Of a stretch of DNA of 26,100 nt, positions 1 to 9,421 are shown piece by piece. Source of the stretch: a virus; IMG/VR virus record IMGVR_UViG_3300017750_000097, positions 1-26,100 of that record. The stretch is one strand, 5' to 3'. The notes beneath the pieces are model-generated. The model had not been told where the DNA came from, searched no databases, and saw only the letters and a program-made list of their open reading frames with translations. Position 1 is the stretch's first letter, and each line of letters opens with the position of its first letter. A program made the translations under genes and the position numbers.

Positions 1-188
1 GTAATAGCAGAACTTCCGGTATTTGAAGCATCTACTTCAATCAAAATAGAATTCACATCTGTGCTTCCATCGTTTGCAGTATAAATCATTTGTGGGCCCG
101 TATGATTATCAGTGGCACTGCCGGTCACTTGATAATATTCACCAGCTCCTACAATTGTTGCAAAACTATTTTTAAAGTTATTTGCCAT
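1..188 (-). CDS. Small structural-type protein, 3' end outside the window
   Basis: The frame opens at ATG 188 and stays open to base 1, so 62 codons are visible and the C-terminus is missing. The protein begins MANNFKNSFATIVGAGEYYQ and continues with a Thr/Ser/Asn/Gly-rich, beta-type sequence without charged clusters or membrane segments. Small proteins of this style are common beside tail fibre genes of marine T4-like phages, so a minor virion role is inferred; I do not recognise a named family. An AAAGGAA ribosome site lies just upstream of the ATG, and a perfect late-promoter box (TATAAATA on the minus strand, 211-218) sits in the gap between this gene and the fibre gene upstream, implying late expression. 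Confidence 0.7.
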   Translation of the reverse strand, partial: MANNFKNSFATIVGAGEYYQVTGSATDNHTGPQMIYTANDGSTDVNSILIEVDASNTGSSAI

Positions 189-210
189 TATTCCTTTTCC
201 TTTATAGTTC

Positions 211-218
211 TATTTATA
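211..218 (-). promoter_or_regulatory. T4-type late promoter box TATAAATA
   Basis: A perfect TATAAATA on the minus strand lies in the 36-base gap between the fibre gene (stop at 225) and the next gene (ATG at 188), leaving 22 bases to the start codon. In T4-like phages this octamer is the whole late promoter, read by the phage late sigma factor gp55. Position, orientation and spacing support the call. Confidence 0.7.
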
Positions 219-224
219 TTATTT

Positions 225-1331
225 TTATCCCAAAGCAACAGACATTGCAATAGAAAATCCTTCTGTCCCAAATGGTGTACTTCCTGCAATTGAAATATTT
301 GAACCTGCAACAATGCTTCCACCTACATACAAATCTTTCACAACACCAGCACCACCAGCAACAGTCACAGCTCCAGTAGTTGAAGATGTTGATTGACCTG
401 TTCCACTCACCACAAGATTATCGGTAACTGTCACATCATCACCAAATGATGCATCACCAGTAACATTTAAAGTTTGTGTTACTCCTAGAGTTGTCGAGAT
501 AGTTGCAGCACCTGTGACTGCAAGAGTAGTTCCATCATAAGTTAGACCAGCACTATCTTCTAATTCACCAGCAGTCCCTGCTAAAAGAATTCTACCAGAA
601 GTTAAATCTGAAACTTTTGCACTTGCAAAAGTTGCTGCTGTCCCTACTGAAAGATTCGTTGTTGTAAGAGTTGAACCGGAGAAAGTTAAATCAGTATCTC
701 CAGCAAGAAGTCCAGCTGTTCCAGCAATAGGTATTTGTCCAGAACTAATATTAGAAACTTTTGCAGTTGCAAGAGTTGCTTCTGTTCCTACCGAAATATT
801 TGCAGCTGTTAATGTAGTTCCCGAAAATGTTAAATTTGTATTGTCTTCTAATGCACCATCAGTACCAGATATTACAAGTCTACCGGATGTTAAATCAGAA
901 ACTTTTGCACTTGCAAGAATTGCTTCTGTTCCAATATAAATGTTTCTCCAATTTTTTGTTGAAGAACCAATATCTTTTGCATTCGTAGCTTCTGGAATTA
1001 AATCACTCTCTAAAGTTGCATTAACAGTAATTCTATCACTTGCAGCATTATCTCCAATTGTAATTAATCCACCTATTGTGAGATTTCCCGTAATATCAAC
1101 ATTACCACCAAAAGTTGCATTACCAGTAAAATTGTGTGTACCATTTATAATGTTGTTTACATCAGTAACAAGTGCTTCTAAAGCAGTTTCGACAGTTGTG
1201 TATGTAGAAGCTCCAGAAGGAACACTACCAGTAATACCAGCACTAATATCACCAACATCAGTAGCTAACTCATTAAATTCAACACGCCATTGTTCAAATG
1301 TAAAATTAGAAGTTGCGTTTCGGATTGCCAT
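225..1331 (-). CDS. Tail fibre-like structural protein with 48-residue repeats
   Basis: The 368-residue product has a helical N-terminus (residues 1-33, with FEQWRVEFNELATDVGDI) of the kind that opens many marine T4-like fibre proteins and presumably anchors the fibre. Residues 65-132 are beta-rich and end in a fibre-type motif around SSTKNWRNIYIG. Three tandem 48-residue repeats follow (134-181, 182-229, 230-273), each starting GTxA followed by AKVSxxxSG. The C-terminal part contains STTGAVTVAGGAGVVKDLYV, also frequent in phage fibres. Gly, Thr, Ser, Ala and Asn dominate, as in triple-stranded beta fibres. The start codon overlaps the stop of the upstream 78-residue gene by one base, so translation is probably coupled. 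A role in receptor binding or fibre length is inferred. Confidence 0.8.
   Translation of the reverse strand: MAIRNATSNFTFEQWRVEFNELATDVGDISAGITGSVPSGASTYTTVETALEALVTDVNNIINGTHNFTGNATFGGNVDITGNLTIGGLITIGDNAASDRITVNATLESDLIPEATNAKDIGSSTKNWRNIYIGTEAILASAKVSDLTSGRLVISGTDGALEDNTNLTFSGTTLTAANISVGTEATLATAKVSNISSGQIPIAGTAGLLAGDTDLTFSGSTLTTTNLSVGTAATFASAKVSDLTSGRILLAGTAGELEDSAGLTYDGTTLAVTGAATISTTLGVTQTLNVTGDASFGDDVTVTDNLVVSGTGQSTSSTTGAVTVAGGAGVVKDLYVGGSIVAGSNISIAGSTPFGTEGFSIAMSVALG
513..932 (-). repeat. Three tandem 144-base units inside the fibre gene
   Basis: The three units encode residues 134-181, 182-229 and 230-273 of the fibre protein, with an exact 48-residue period; the third is shorter or diverges at its end. 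The shared core is AKVSDLTSG or AKVSNISSG followed by xxxAGTAGxLxD. The DNA copies differ at many third positions, so the duplication is not recent. Confidence 0.75.
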
Positions 1332-1567
1332 TAATTTCTATCCATTAATTTTTGAAGAAGAATTTTTATCTCTTGCATATCAGACTTTAAATCATCAATG
1401 TCATGTATAGCATGTTTTAAAGATTCACTTTCTTGCTTACTTTTATTTACTCTTTTCATATAAGAAACATATGCTGTTTTATCAGTATTAACAATTGCTG
1501 TTGTTTCTGTATTTCTTACAAGAGAAGAATGTCCTTCTACTTTTATTAGATTAGATTGCTGATTCAT
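1331..1567 (-). CDS. Small coiled-coil protein between large fibre genes
   Basis: The 78-residue product has a polar N-terminal half (IKVEGHSSLVRNTETTAIVNTDKTAYVSYMKR) and a C-terminal half with a clear heptad pattern of Ile/Leu (about residues 48-76, LKSDMQEIKILLQKLMDRN), which predicts a coiled coil. Small proteins of this design sit at the same place, between the large DUF4815-type gene and a fibre gene, in marine T4-like phages; their function is not established. The ATG overlaps the stop of the 2081-residue gene in an ATGA arrangement and its own stop overlaps the next ATG by one base. It may be a chaperone or connector for the neighbouring fibre, which is inference. Confidence 0.8.
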   Translation of the reverse strand: MNQQSNLIKVEGHSSLVRNTETTAIVNTDKTAYVSYMKRVNKSKQESESLKHAIHDIDDLKSDMQEIKILLQKLMDRN

Positions 1568-4500
1568 AAGGCTAATGCAAGTGTTCTTAAATCTTTAATT
1601 CTTGGTGGATATGCAGGATTAGTTCCCTTCATTACAATCTTTATTTGAAAAGAAGTAAATTCTGGTATTCCAGATTCACTAAATTTATATTCTGAAAAAT
1701 CAGTTCTAAAGTCTGCATTATATGGCGACTGTGAACGATTTGAATTTGGTGGAGGAACAATATCTGCATTCAATTTTACATAAGGTATTTCTCCCATTCT
1801 TAAAGAATCCTCTGGAGATTTTACTTTTCTAAATACTTCAATTTCAGATTCTGGAGGAACTGAAGCTGAAAGTCTTACATCAAGAGCTGTAGAAGGATTG
1901 TTTAAAACAATTTCTTTTGTTAAATATTTTGCAAGAGCACTTCCACCTTGTGCATTTGTTTCTGGTACAAATTGGTCATCTAAAAATGCAGTAATAGATT
2001 TACTATTAGTTAATGTTATTGAAGATGTAAATGTTATACTACTTTCACTTGAAGAAGTTGAAATAGTAAATGCAGTTGTAATATTACCATCAAAGGTAAC
2101 TGTTAAAAGTTCTTCTTCACTAGCAGTCAATATTCTATCTAAAGTATATGTTGTTGCCGGTGTACCAGAAGAAGCAGTTGTTGTATCTAATACTTTATTT
2201 GCAGTAAGATTGTTTATTCTATTGTTTACAGCAAGAACAGCCACTTGATTTAAATCTAAAACTGGACTAGTATTCTCATCAAATGTTGTCATAGAAATTC
2301 TATAAACAAATGATTTAGTATTATTTAGGTATGTAGTCTCATTAATTGCAGATAAAATAGACCTATTAGAAGTATAATAATAACTTTCATTTGGAATCAA
2401 TGTTCTAAATGATGTATCAAAAGTATATGGTGTTTCAGAGCCTTGGGGAGAACGTGCTGATGTAGTTTTTACACTATGATTTAATTTTCCAGTATCATAA
2501 GTCATTTGACCAATGACAGGCCTAATTAATTGGAAATTATTTTCTCTTGTTGCTGTTATATTAGAACCACCCACTCTTCCAGATGCAGTTGCAGCTGCAC
2601 TGTTTTTTGCAGAAATAGTATAAGAATCTGCTGTTACATTACTAATATCAAAAGTTCCTTCTAAATTTGTAGAAGCAATACCATTGTATGTATTTGAAGC
2701 AACATTTGCAATTGTAACTTTACTTGGAGATGCAAAATTCATTCCATGATTTTTATGATGCACTCTTACAATATTTGGATTAAATCCAAACTTTGTTCCA
2801 GTACCTGCTGAACTACTTGTTTCAAATGGATTGTTATCTAAAGTATCAACAGGAATTACTGTATTTTGAAGGTCAATATTTCCAGTTGTGGCTGTTGTAA
2901 ATTTTGCTTTATATATGGTAAATTTCAAATCTTCATATTGGTCTTCTGTCCATACAGAAGCATTCTGTGACCTAAACAACGAACCTAGTAATGGTTGCTG
3001 AGTAATTCTTTGTGTTGTTCCTAATTGATTTTGACCCAATCTTGAAACCCAAGCTTCATAATCTGTATTATCTGGTTTTAACACAATTGAATATTCTTTA
3101 TTCGGCATCAAATAAATTGGACTAGGAAATGTTACAGTTGTAACTGCTGATGCATCTTCAGAAACATTTACTTGAGAAGATTCCAATGTTACAGAACTAA
3201 AAGGAACTTTAGCCTTTGTAGGTCTACCACCATTTGTTGGCGTCATATAAATTTCAATTGGAAGTGTATCATGTTTCTTTTTAAAATACAAATCAATTTT
3301 AGTAACAAAGGAACCAGATGCATCACCAGGCTGACCATTTAAGAATGTTTGTGCAAGTGGATCTCTGTTTCTAACTGGCGGTGGAGGAGGTGGCCAAAGA
3401 AATCTATTTATACCAGCAAGATTACCAGCATTATTCTGTATATTATCTCTATTTTGATTTATATTAGTAGAATTATCTCTTACTCTTTGAGATAAATTAT
3501 CTATCAACCCTTGTTGTGTTTCATTAGTTTCTTCTAAGTTGGTTATAGATTCTATAATACCATCTGCTGATGCATTCACACTAATATTATCAATAGTAGT
3601 TCTAGTATCAGTTTCTGTGACTGAAGTTTTATTTATTTGTGGAACTCTTGTGGATTGCACAGTTTCTTGTGTAGTAACTCTCAATCCTCTTGCAGTATAA
3701 GTTGCATCAGCAAAAGTTTCTACTTCATCATCAGTTAAAGATGTTCCAGTAGAATTTGCTGATGAACTAGTTAATCTAAATACTCTGTCACCTGTTCTAA
3801 ACTTAGGATTACCAGAAGCATTTGGGTCTGGAATAGTAAATGTTCCTGTGAGCTTTCCAGATGCATCTGTTGTTCCAACTCCTACTGTAGTATTATCAGT
3901 TGTTACTCCAGAAACAGTACAGAATGATGAAACTGGTTCTTCATCAAAGAATGCAAACAATCTTGTATTAGGTTTCATTCTTGTTGCAGTAAAAGTAAGT
4001 GTTCTAGTACGCATGAATGAAGCTAAACTAATATCAACAACTCTTTCACCAAAACTTTGTTGTTGAGTTGTAAACCCTCCAAGAGTTCTACCAGTTCCAG
4101 CTCTTGTTCTAGTTTCAGTGCTTCTTTGAATAGTGGTTTCTACTTCTACATCGCCTGGAGATATTTGTGTATCATTTGTTGTTCCGAAATCTGTTGTCTC
4201 CCAGCCATTCCAAACTGTGCCTAGATTGCCCTGACTATCACCTAACTGTGTCACAGTATCAAATAAAGCATCATTAGTAACATTTAAAGTTTCTCTTTGT
4301 GTTTGATCTCTCCAATCATCCAAATCTGGGTCAAGTTCAATTGCACCCACATATTGAAAAACTAAAAACGGATTACAGTTAACAGCTTTAGATGCAAATA
4401 AATTTTGTGCTAAATTTGCATGAGTATATGGAAGAGTAATTAGTTTACCTGTTTTTTGATAACCATTAGATGTTCTAGTAGAATCTGTAGTATTAATTTC

Positions 4501-7500
4501 TTCTAGCTCAACAAATTTTTCAGCAAAAGGCGGTCTAAGTTCTCCCTCCGTCATATCTATTGAGCATTGATGGTCAAATGCAGTTGTCTCTGCTATATTA
4601 TGCCCCTCAAATGTATCAACTAATATTCCGTTTTTAAATCTACTATTACCCGATGAATCTAAAACTTCTGAATTTAAAGCATTTTGCTCTAGAAAAGAAA
4701 GTTGAGTATAATATTCTACATTCCTCAATCTCTGCTCTAATCTACCAATATCTCGCATGGTATATCTGCGATTATTAATTGGTGTAATCTTTACATTATT
4801 AGTAGTGAATGTATAAGGTGGTATATAAAGATAATATAAGTTCATTACATTATCTAAAGGTTTAGGTCTTTGTGGGTCAAGAGATGGAACACCTTTTGAA
4901 GCTTTAAACTGGCCATGAATATTAATACCAATAGAATCAATTCTTGCAAGATAAAATTCAAAATCACATATAAAATCACTTCCAGGCTTTGGAGTATTCA
5001 CAGGGGAACCATTAGTACCATCAAAATCTTTTGCCCCTGTTGCATCACCATCAAATCCGATAACATGAGAATCATCACTTACTCTTGGTCTAAAATCAAT
5101 ACAATCTCTGAGATTTAATGTTCCTTTTGTTGAACTACTAAATGTTGGTATTGTTGTGTAATCAATAGAATAACTATCAACTGAAAAATAATCTCCAGCA
5201 CCATGAGTAAAATGGTCAAAATTAATTAGTAAAAGTCCAGTAGGAACTTCTGCTCCGGGCTTTAAATTTATTCTTGCTATATCATAATAACTTTCACGTT
5301 GACCGTCATCAAAGTCAAATCTGCTAGTAATATCAGTATCAGAAGTTGTTGCAGAAGTTGCAAAATCAGCAGACATATGAACTGAATTTAATTTAAATCC
5401 ATCTGCTTTTCCTAAACTTATGGAAGAACTTTGAACAAGAATTTTATTATTTGCAGTATTCGAAGCCCCTGCTGTTCCTATAGATGTTGTTGCTCCTGAC
5501 TGAAGATTTTTAGATTTTTCTTGAGTAACAGACCTTGTAATTGTTGCTGTAAATTTAACTTTTGCACCATTAAAATTTGCAGAAGTGGTTGGCATAGTAA
5601 TTGTTATAGTATTTCCAGATGGATTACCACCAATAGAAACTGAACCTAATGTAGATGTAGCAGCACCTGTTGTTAAGTTTATTATATCACCTACTGTTCC
5701 AGATGATGCACCAGCAGTCATAATAGAAAGAGTGTAATCAATAGGTGAATAAGCTACAAAAGTTTCGTTTGAACTAGCAGAAAAAGAAACTTGTCCGTTA
5801 CTACCAATTGTGCCAACAAATGTTCTTCTAACTTTATGTAATGTATCGGCAACACCACTATTAACAGTTGTTTTTAATGTTTTTATTACTCTTTGTGGAA
5901 GTTTATATATTGGACATGTTGTGTCTAAACTATCTAAAGTTGCATTTGAGTTTGTTAATACCGTATCTGCTGTAAAAGTAGGAGAACCAGCCATTGCAAC
6001 TTGTTTAACATCTTTAAATGTGAATGGATTTGATACAGCAGTAATGGATGCTTTTGCACCCCTTGTTAATACTGGAGTTATAACATTACTAATAGTTTCT
6101 CTTCCAGTAGAATCAAATACAAAAGTATTTTCATCAGCTGTTGATGTTACAAAATTCCCTTTTACATTTGAAAGAATATATACTCCGGCTCCACCAGTAG
6201 ATGCATTTGAAACACCTTCAATTACACCAGAAGCACCAGTTGAAGGCTGTGTTAATATTTTTCCTTTGACAGAGTTAATATTAAAAGTTATTGTAGAATC
6301 ATTTTCATCTTGTCCAGCTGTAACTTGAGCAACTGTGAGATGTGTAAAAAACTTAATATCAAATAAACCTAGTTTATATACCGATGTTGCATTTGATGCT
6401 GATGCCCCAACAGTTCCAGAAACAAATTCAAAGTATCTAGGTCTAGCTGTTCCAATTGTATTTAATCCTGTTCCAGTACCAGCATTTGCTGTTCCTCTTG
6501 TTGATGTTGCTGCCTTAAATAAAGTTAATTCTTTATATGTTTCTGTCTCTCCAGTGTTTACAGATAAATCTGGAGAACCATAAATCTTTGTAACATTTGT
6601 AGAGTTGCCTAAAGATAAACGTGTAACTGAGTTTTGAATAGTTTCAAAATCTCTACCTTTTGAAACAGTAACAAATCTTTGAGAAGTTGTTTCGTTTTCA
6701 TACCCTTCAACATATGCTTTGCCTGGGCTCATTCCAACTGCAAGAAGTCCATCTGATTCTGCTTGCGTGTAAATTCTTTCAAATTTTGAATCAGAATCTG
6801 CACTATAAATACCACGATTATTTCCATTTTTTCTGTGTTCACGAATATCAATTTCAAAGTTTTTAATTACATAATTTCCACTTTCATCAAATGTTCTTCT
6901 AGCTAATGTTTCTTCTAAAAGATTGTAATCTGGTCTATCAACTATAATTTCTTTTTCACCAGTATTAACTTGTAACAATTCTACAAAATCTGTATCATCC
7001 GTATCACTAATTGATTTCTTAGCTAGTGCTAAAGAAATAGAATATCTATCTGCCCCAGGCGCATTTAAATTTGAAGTTCCTGTTGCGTTATCGTTTAAAG
7101 ATGGGTCTGTAAAAGAATTTACAAAAGACTGAGTAATTAAAAATCCAATTTTATATGATGGAACATTGAAATATTTGTCTAGTATTAAAGTTTCAGAAGT
7201 ATTCTTAACAAAAAATCCATTTATAAAAAATACACCTTCTTCAATTGTAACAGCAGAACCTTGACCAGCAACTGGAAGAATTGCATTTAAATTTGTTGCT
7301 TCAACTTGTAATCCACCAGTAAGTGTTGTTCCACCTGACAGAACACAAGTAATAGTTTCATTTGCTGCAAACCTTGCAACATTATTTGTGGTATCTGAAC
7401 CTTCATATTGAACAAAAATTGTTGGAGGGTCTGTAGTAGTAGCATCAGCAGTATTCTTAATTACAGCAGTAACACCATTTGCACCAGTTAATTTTGCATC

Positions 7501-7809
7501 AATTAAATCTGAAAGAGCAGTAATATTTTCAGAAGGAAAATCTAATTTTCCAGTAGATGTTCCTTTCTTTTGTAAACGTACATATTCATATGTTGTATTA
7601 ACAGTGATAGTGCCTGGTATTACCATTGAACCATCTTTAAAGATGTGTTCACCAAAACTACCTAATTGATTTTGAAGTATGCTTTGAAGCTGTGTTAATT
7701 CTCTTGCTTGAATTGCATATGCAGGCCTAAAAAGAATTTTATAAAACTTTTTTAAAGCATCATAATCATCATTATAAGGTTGTACATTAAAATTAGACGT
7801 TGTGGGCAT
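1564..7809 (-). CDS. Giant DUF4815-type virion structural protein (2081 aa)
   Basis: The N-terminus (about residues 5-70: FNVQPYNDDYDALKKF, then ARELTQLQSILQNQLGSFGE, then DGSMVIPG) is the hallmark of the DUF4815 family, found in large tail or baseplate proteins of marine T4-like phages. The middle is long and beta-rich. Around 1410-1465 an Asn/Gln-rich heptad region predicts a coiled coil, ending in FLW followed by six prolines (1473-1478), then RDPLAQTF, after which a second set of beta domains runs to the C-terminus. The gene follows gp8, where T4 carries gp9, gp10 and gp11, so a baseplate-peripheral or fibre-attachment role is likely; equivalence to gp10 is not shown. No frameshift was seen. 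A GATAAATA late-type box at 7843-7850 precedes it. Confidence 0.85.
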   Translation of the reverse strand: MPTTSNFNVQPYNDDYDALKKFYKILFRPAYAIQARELTQLQSILQNQLGSFGEHIFKDGSMVIPGTITVNTTYEYVRLQKKGTSTGKLDFPSENITALSDLIDAKLTGANGVTAVIKNTADATTTDPPTIFVQYEGSDTTNNVARFAANETITCVLSGGTTLTGGLQVEATNLNAILPVAGQGSAVTIEEGVFFINGFFVKNTSETLILDKYFNVPSYKIGFLITQSFVNSFTDPSLNDNATGTSNLNAPGADRYSISLALAKKSISDTDDTDFVELLQVNTGEKEIIVDRPDYNLLEETLARRTFDESGNYVIKNFEIDIREHRKNGNNRGIYSADSDSKFERIYTQAESDGLLAVGMSPGKAYVEGYENETTSQRFVTVSKGRDFETIQNSVTRLSLGNSTNVTKIYGSPDLSVNTGETETYKELTLFKAATSTRGTANAGTGTGLNTIGTARPRYFEFVSGTVGASASNATSVYKLGLFDIKFFTHLTVAQVTAGQDENDSTITFNINSVKGKILTQPSTGASGVIEGVSNASTGGAGVYILSNVKGNFVTSTADENTFVFDSTGRETISNVITPVLTRGAKASITAVSNPFTFKDVKQVAMAGSPTFTADTVLTNSNATLDSLDTTCPIYKLPQRVIKTLKTTVNSGVADTLHKVRRTFVGTIGSNGQVSFSASSNETFVAYSPIDYTLSIMTAGASSGTVGDIINLTTGAATSTLGSVSIGGNPSGNTITITMPTTSANFNGAKVKFTATITRSVTQEKSKNLQSGATTSIGTAGASNTANNKILVQSSSISLGKADGFKLNSVHMSADFATSATTSDTDITSRFDFDDGQRESYYDIARINLKPGAEVPTGLLLINFDHFTHGAGDYFSVDSYSIDYTTIPTFSSSTKGTLNLRDCIDFRPRVSDDSHVIGFDGDATGAKDFDGTNGSPVNTPKPGSDFICDFEFYLARIDSIGINIHGQFKASKGVPSLDPQRPKPLDNVMNLYYLYIPPYTFTTNNVKITPINNRRYTMRDIGRLEQRLRNVEYYTQLSFLEQNALNSEVLDSSGNSRFKNGILVDTFEGHNIAETTAFDHQCSIDMTEGELRPPFAEKFVELEEINTTDSTRTSNGYQKTGKLITLPYTHANLAQNLFASKAVNCNPFLVFQYVGAIELDPDLDDWRDQTQRETLNVTNDALFDTVTQLGDSQGNLGTVWNGWETTDFGTTNDTQISPGDVEVETTIQRSTETRTRAGTGRTLGGFTTQQQSFGERVVDISLASFMRTRTLTFTATRMKPNTRLFAFFDEEPVSSFCTVSGVTTDNTTVGVGTTDASGKLTGTFTIPDPNASGNPKFRTGDRVFRLTSSSANSTGTSLTDDEVETFADATYTARGLRVTTQETVQSTRVPQINKTSVTETDTRTTIDNISVNASADGIIESITNLEETNETQQGLIDNLSQRVRDNSTNINQNRDNIQNNAGNLAGINRFLWPPPPPPVRNRDPLAQTFLNGQPGDASGSFVTKIDLYFKKKHDTLPIEIYMTPTNGGRPTKAKVPFSSVTLESSQVNVSEDASAVTTVTFPSPIYLMPNKEYSIVLKPDNTDYEAWVSRLGQNQLGTTQRITQQPLLGSLFRSQNASVWTEDQYEDLKFTIYKAKFTTATTGNIDLQNTVIPVDTLDNNPFETSSSAGTGTKFGFNPNIVRVHHKNHGMNFASPSKVTIANVASNTYNGIASTNLEGTFDISNVTADSYTISAKNSAAATASGRVGGSNITATRENNFQLIRPVIGQMTYDTGKLNHSVKTTSARSPQGSETPYTFDTSFRTLIPNESYYYTSNRSILSAINETTYLNNTKSFVYRISMTTFDENTSPVLDLNQVAVLAVNNRINNLTANKVLDTTTASSGTPATTYTLDRILTASEEELLTVTFDGNITTAFTISTSSSESSITFTSSITLTNSKSITAFLDDQFVPETNAQGGSALAKYLTKEIVLNNPSTALDVRLSASVPPESEIEVFRKVKSPEDSLRMGEIPYVKLNADIVPPPNSNRSQSPYNADFRTDFSEYKFSESGIPEFTSFQIKIVMKGTNPAYPPRIKDLRTLALAL

Positions 7810-7842
7810 TATAACATTCCAGTTGTTTAATTATTCTTTTTA

Positions 7843-7850
7843 TATTTATC
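7843..7850 (-). promoter_or_regulatory. Late-promoter-like box GATAAATA
   Basis: The octamer has the ATAAATA core with G at the first position. It lies in the 42-base gap between gp8 (stop at 7852) and the DUF4815-type gene (ATG at 7809), with 33 bases to the start. Marine T4-like phages tolerate variation at the first base, but this is weaker than the exact boxes elsewhere in the window. Confidence 0.5.
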
Positions 7851-7851
7851 G

Positions 7852-9405
7852 TTAAAATTCTATTGTTATCTTAACATCTTCTGTTTGGTCTGCAGCTCTT
7901 GAAATAGGTCTTCTATTTTCTATGTATAAAATATTTCCAGAGTCTGGTTGTAATTCTGGATTTGCATATCCAGTGGCACTAAATGTAATGGTATTGCCAC
8001 CAGCTAACGTAACTGTATTTGCATCGCCTGGAACATCTGATGGTGTTCCTTGTGCATTTGAACTAGCACCAGTTATTTGATTTGCACCACTAAATGCAAC
8101 ATATTTATTTACTGTTCCAGATGAATTGCTTGTTCCGTATGTTGGATGTTTTTCTTGAACATAATATAATACATTATTTACGGAATCCCATTCTACTACT
8201 CTACCTACAGCCCCAGTTGTTGCTTGTGTAATTTGTTCGTCTGGTATAAAATTAGTTGATGAAGGAGAGCCAATATACAAAGCATATGTTTGTCTCCTTG
8301 TTGTTTCAGTTGCCACTGTAGTTGTTCCATAATTAAATGGGTCAACCATAATACCCAATTGTCTAAAATCGTTTGCCACAGTAATATCATCACCTTCTGA
8401 TTGAAGAAGTTTTGCGTTTACCATTACAAAATGTGCTCCTAATTCATCTATTGCATCTTTACCATGACCATCTCTTGGTGGAATAATTGGCTCAACTTTA
8501 CCGTCAGTTCCTGACCCAATAGTGGTTGTAGAACTTAAAGCAGAGTCTGTATATACATTAGCTAAATCTACAAATCCATAGGTATATCCAGTTCCAGCAG
8601 CATGAATATCAGTGTTAGTTGAAGAGCCCGAACTAAAAGCTTGTATGGAACTTCCACTTACAACAATTTTTGCAATCCCATTAGAACCATCACCATTAAT
8701 AGGAGAATAATAAGTTCCATCTGAATAACCATTTCCACCTGTTACTCTTAATACTTCTATGTTTCCTGCAACAGCAGCATTTGAAACAGTAGTGTCTGTT
8801 GTCACAGGAATAAATGTTGTAGTTAAAAATTTATCTATCTGATTAACAGAAAGAGTAAACATATATTTTAAATAATATCCACCTTGAACAAAAGGAGTAT
8901 TAGATGTAGAAGACGGTTCAGCACCACTATATGCAGTTCCACCATTATTATCTAAAACTTTATACACTTTGTATTCAGATGTAATAAAGAAATAAGTAGA
9001 AGACCAAAGAGCTGTTTCACCGCTTGTAGAAGGATTTCCAGCAGTATCTAATCCAGAAGGAGGGCGTACATCATGTTGATACATGTCATAGGTTGTATTG
9101 TTTGTCCAGTTTCTTCTTGGTGCAACAAAAGTAACATCTGATTCTGTAATTCTTTTTGCTGCTAACATTGAATCCCAATTGTAACTTTCTCTTGTTACAT
9201 CATCTTGAGGAACAGGAGGAACACTATCACTTACTGAATTGACAACACCATAATTGTCACCATCAATGTATGAATTATTTTTTCCAATAAAAAGATAATA
9301 ATTAGAATCTAATGCTTCACTACCACTTGCACCAGTTTCATTAAAAGATTCTTTAAATTGTTTTGCATTGTGCATTCTAAATTTTTCTGTGACTATAGCT
9401 GACAT
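7852..9405 (-). CDS. 8: Baseplate wedge protein gp8
   Basis: The 517-residue protein matches T4 gp8 at both ends and in the middle. The N-terminus AIVTEKFRMHNAKQF corresponds to AIVTSKFRTEKMLNF of T4; an internal SML...PRRNW motif (near residues 80-100) corresponds to SMLDAVIPRRDW; and the C-terminus IENRRPISRAADQTE corresponds to MENRPPIIMAMDQTE. T4 gp8 is 334 residues, so this version carries about 180 extra residues, mostly Gly/Ser/Thr-rich sequence in the middle and second half. In T4 the gp8 dimer sits in the baseplate wedge with gp7, gp6 and gp10. Position after gp6 and gp7 fits. T4 comparisons are from memory. Confidence 0.9.
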   Translation of the reverse strand: MSAIVTEKFRMHNAKQFKESFNETGASGSEALDSNYYLFIGKNNSYIDGDNYGVVNSVSDSVPPVPQDDVTRESYNWDSMLAAKRITESDVTFVAPRRNWTNNTTYDMYQHDVRPPSGLDTAGNPSTSGETALWSSTYFFITSEYKVYKVLDNNGGTAYSGAEPSSTSNTPFVQGGYYLKYMFTLSVNQIDKFLTTTFIPVTTDTTVSNAAVAGNIEVLRVTGGNGYSDGTYYSPINGDGSNGIAKIVVSGSSIQAFSSGSSTNTDIHAAGTGYTYGFVDLANVYTDSALSSTTTIGSGTDGKVEPIIPPRDGHGKDAIDELGAHFVMVNAKLLQSEGDDITVANDFRQLGIMVDPFNYGTTTVATETTRRQTYALYIGSPSSTNFIPDEQITQATTGAVGRVVEWDSVNNVLYYVQEKHPTYGTSNSSGTVNKYVAFSGANQITGASSNAQGTPSDVPGDANTVTLAGGNTITFSATGYANPELQPDSGNILYIENRRPISRAADQTEDVKITIEF

Positions 9406-9421
9406 TTTTTATGTTACCTTT

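Noticed and set aside
940-1410. Plus-strand open frame of 156 codons
   Set aside because: It is antisense to the fibre gene and its small neighbour and has no recognisable protein features.
3405-3412. Exact TATAAATA on the minus strand within the 2081-residue gene
   Set aside because: It is far from any downstream start; a chance match in AT-rich coding DNA is more likely.
5810-6328. Plus-strand open frame of 172 codons
   Set aside because: It lies opposite the well-supported 2081-residue gene, has no ribosome site or family features, and reflects low stop-codon frequency on the reverse of Thr/Ser/Val-rich coding sequence.
6804-6811. Plus-strand TATAAATA-like match within the 2081-residue gene
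   Set aside because: It is antisense to the gene and no plus-strand gene follows.
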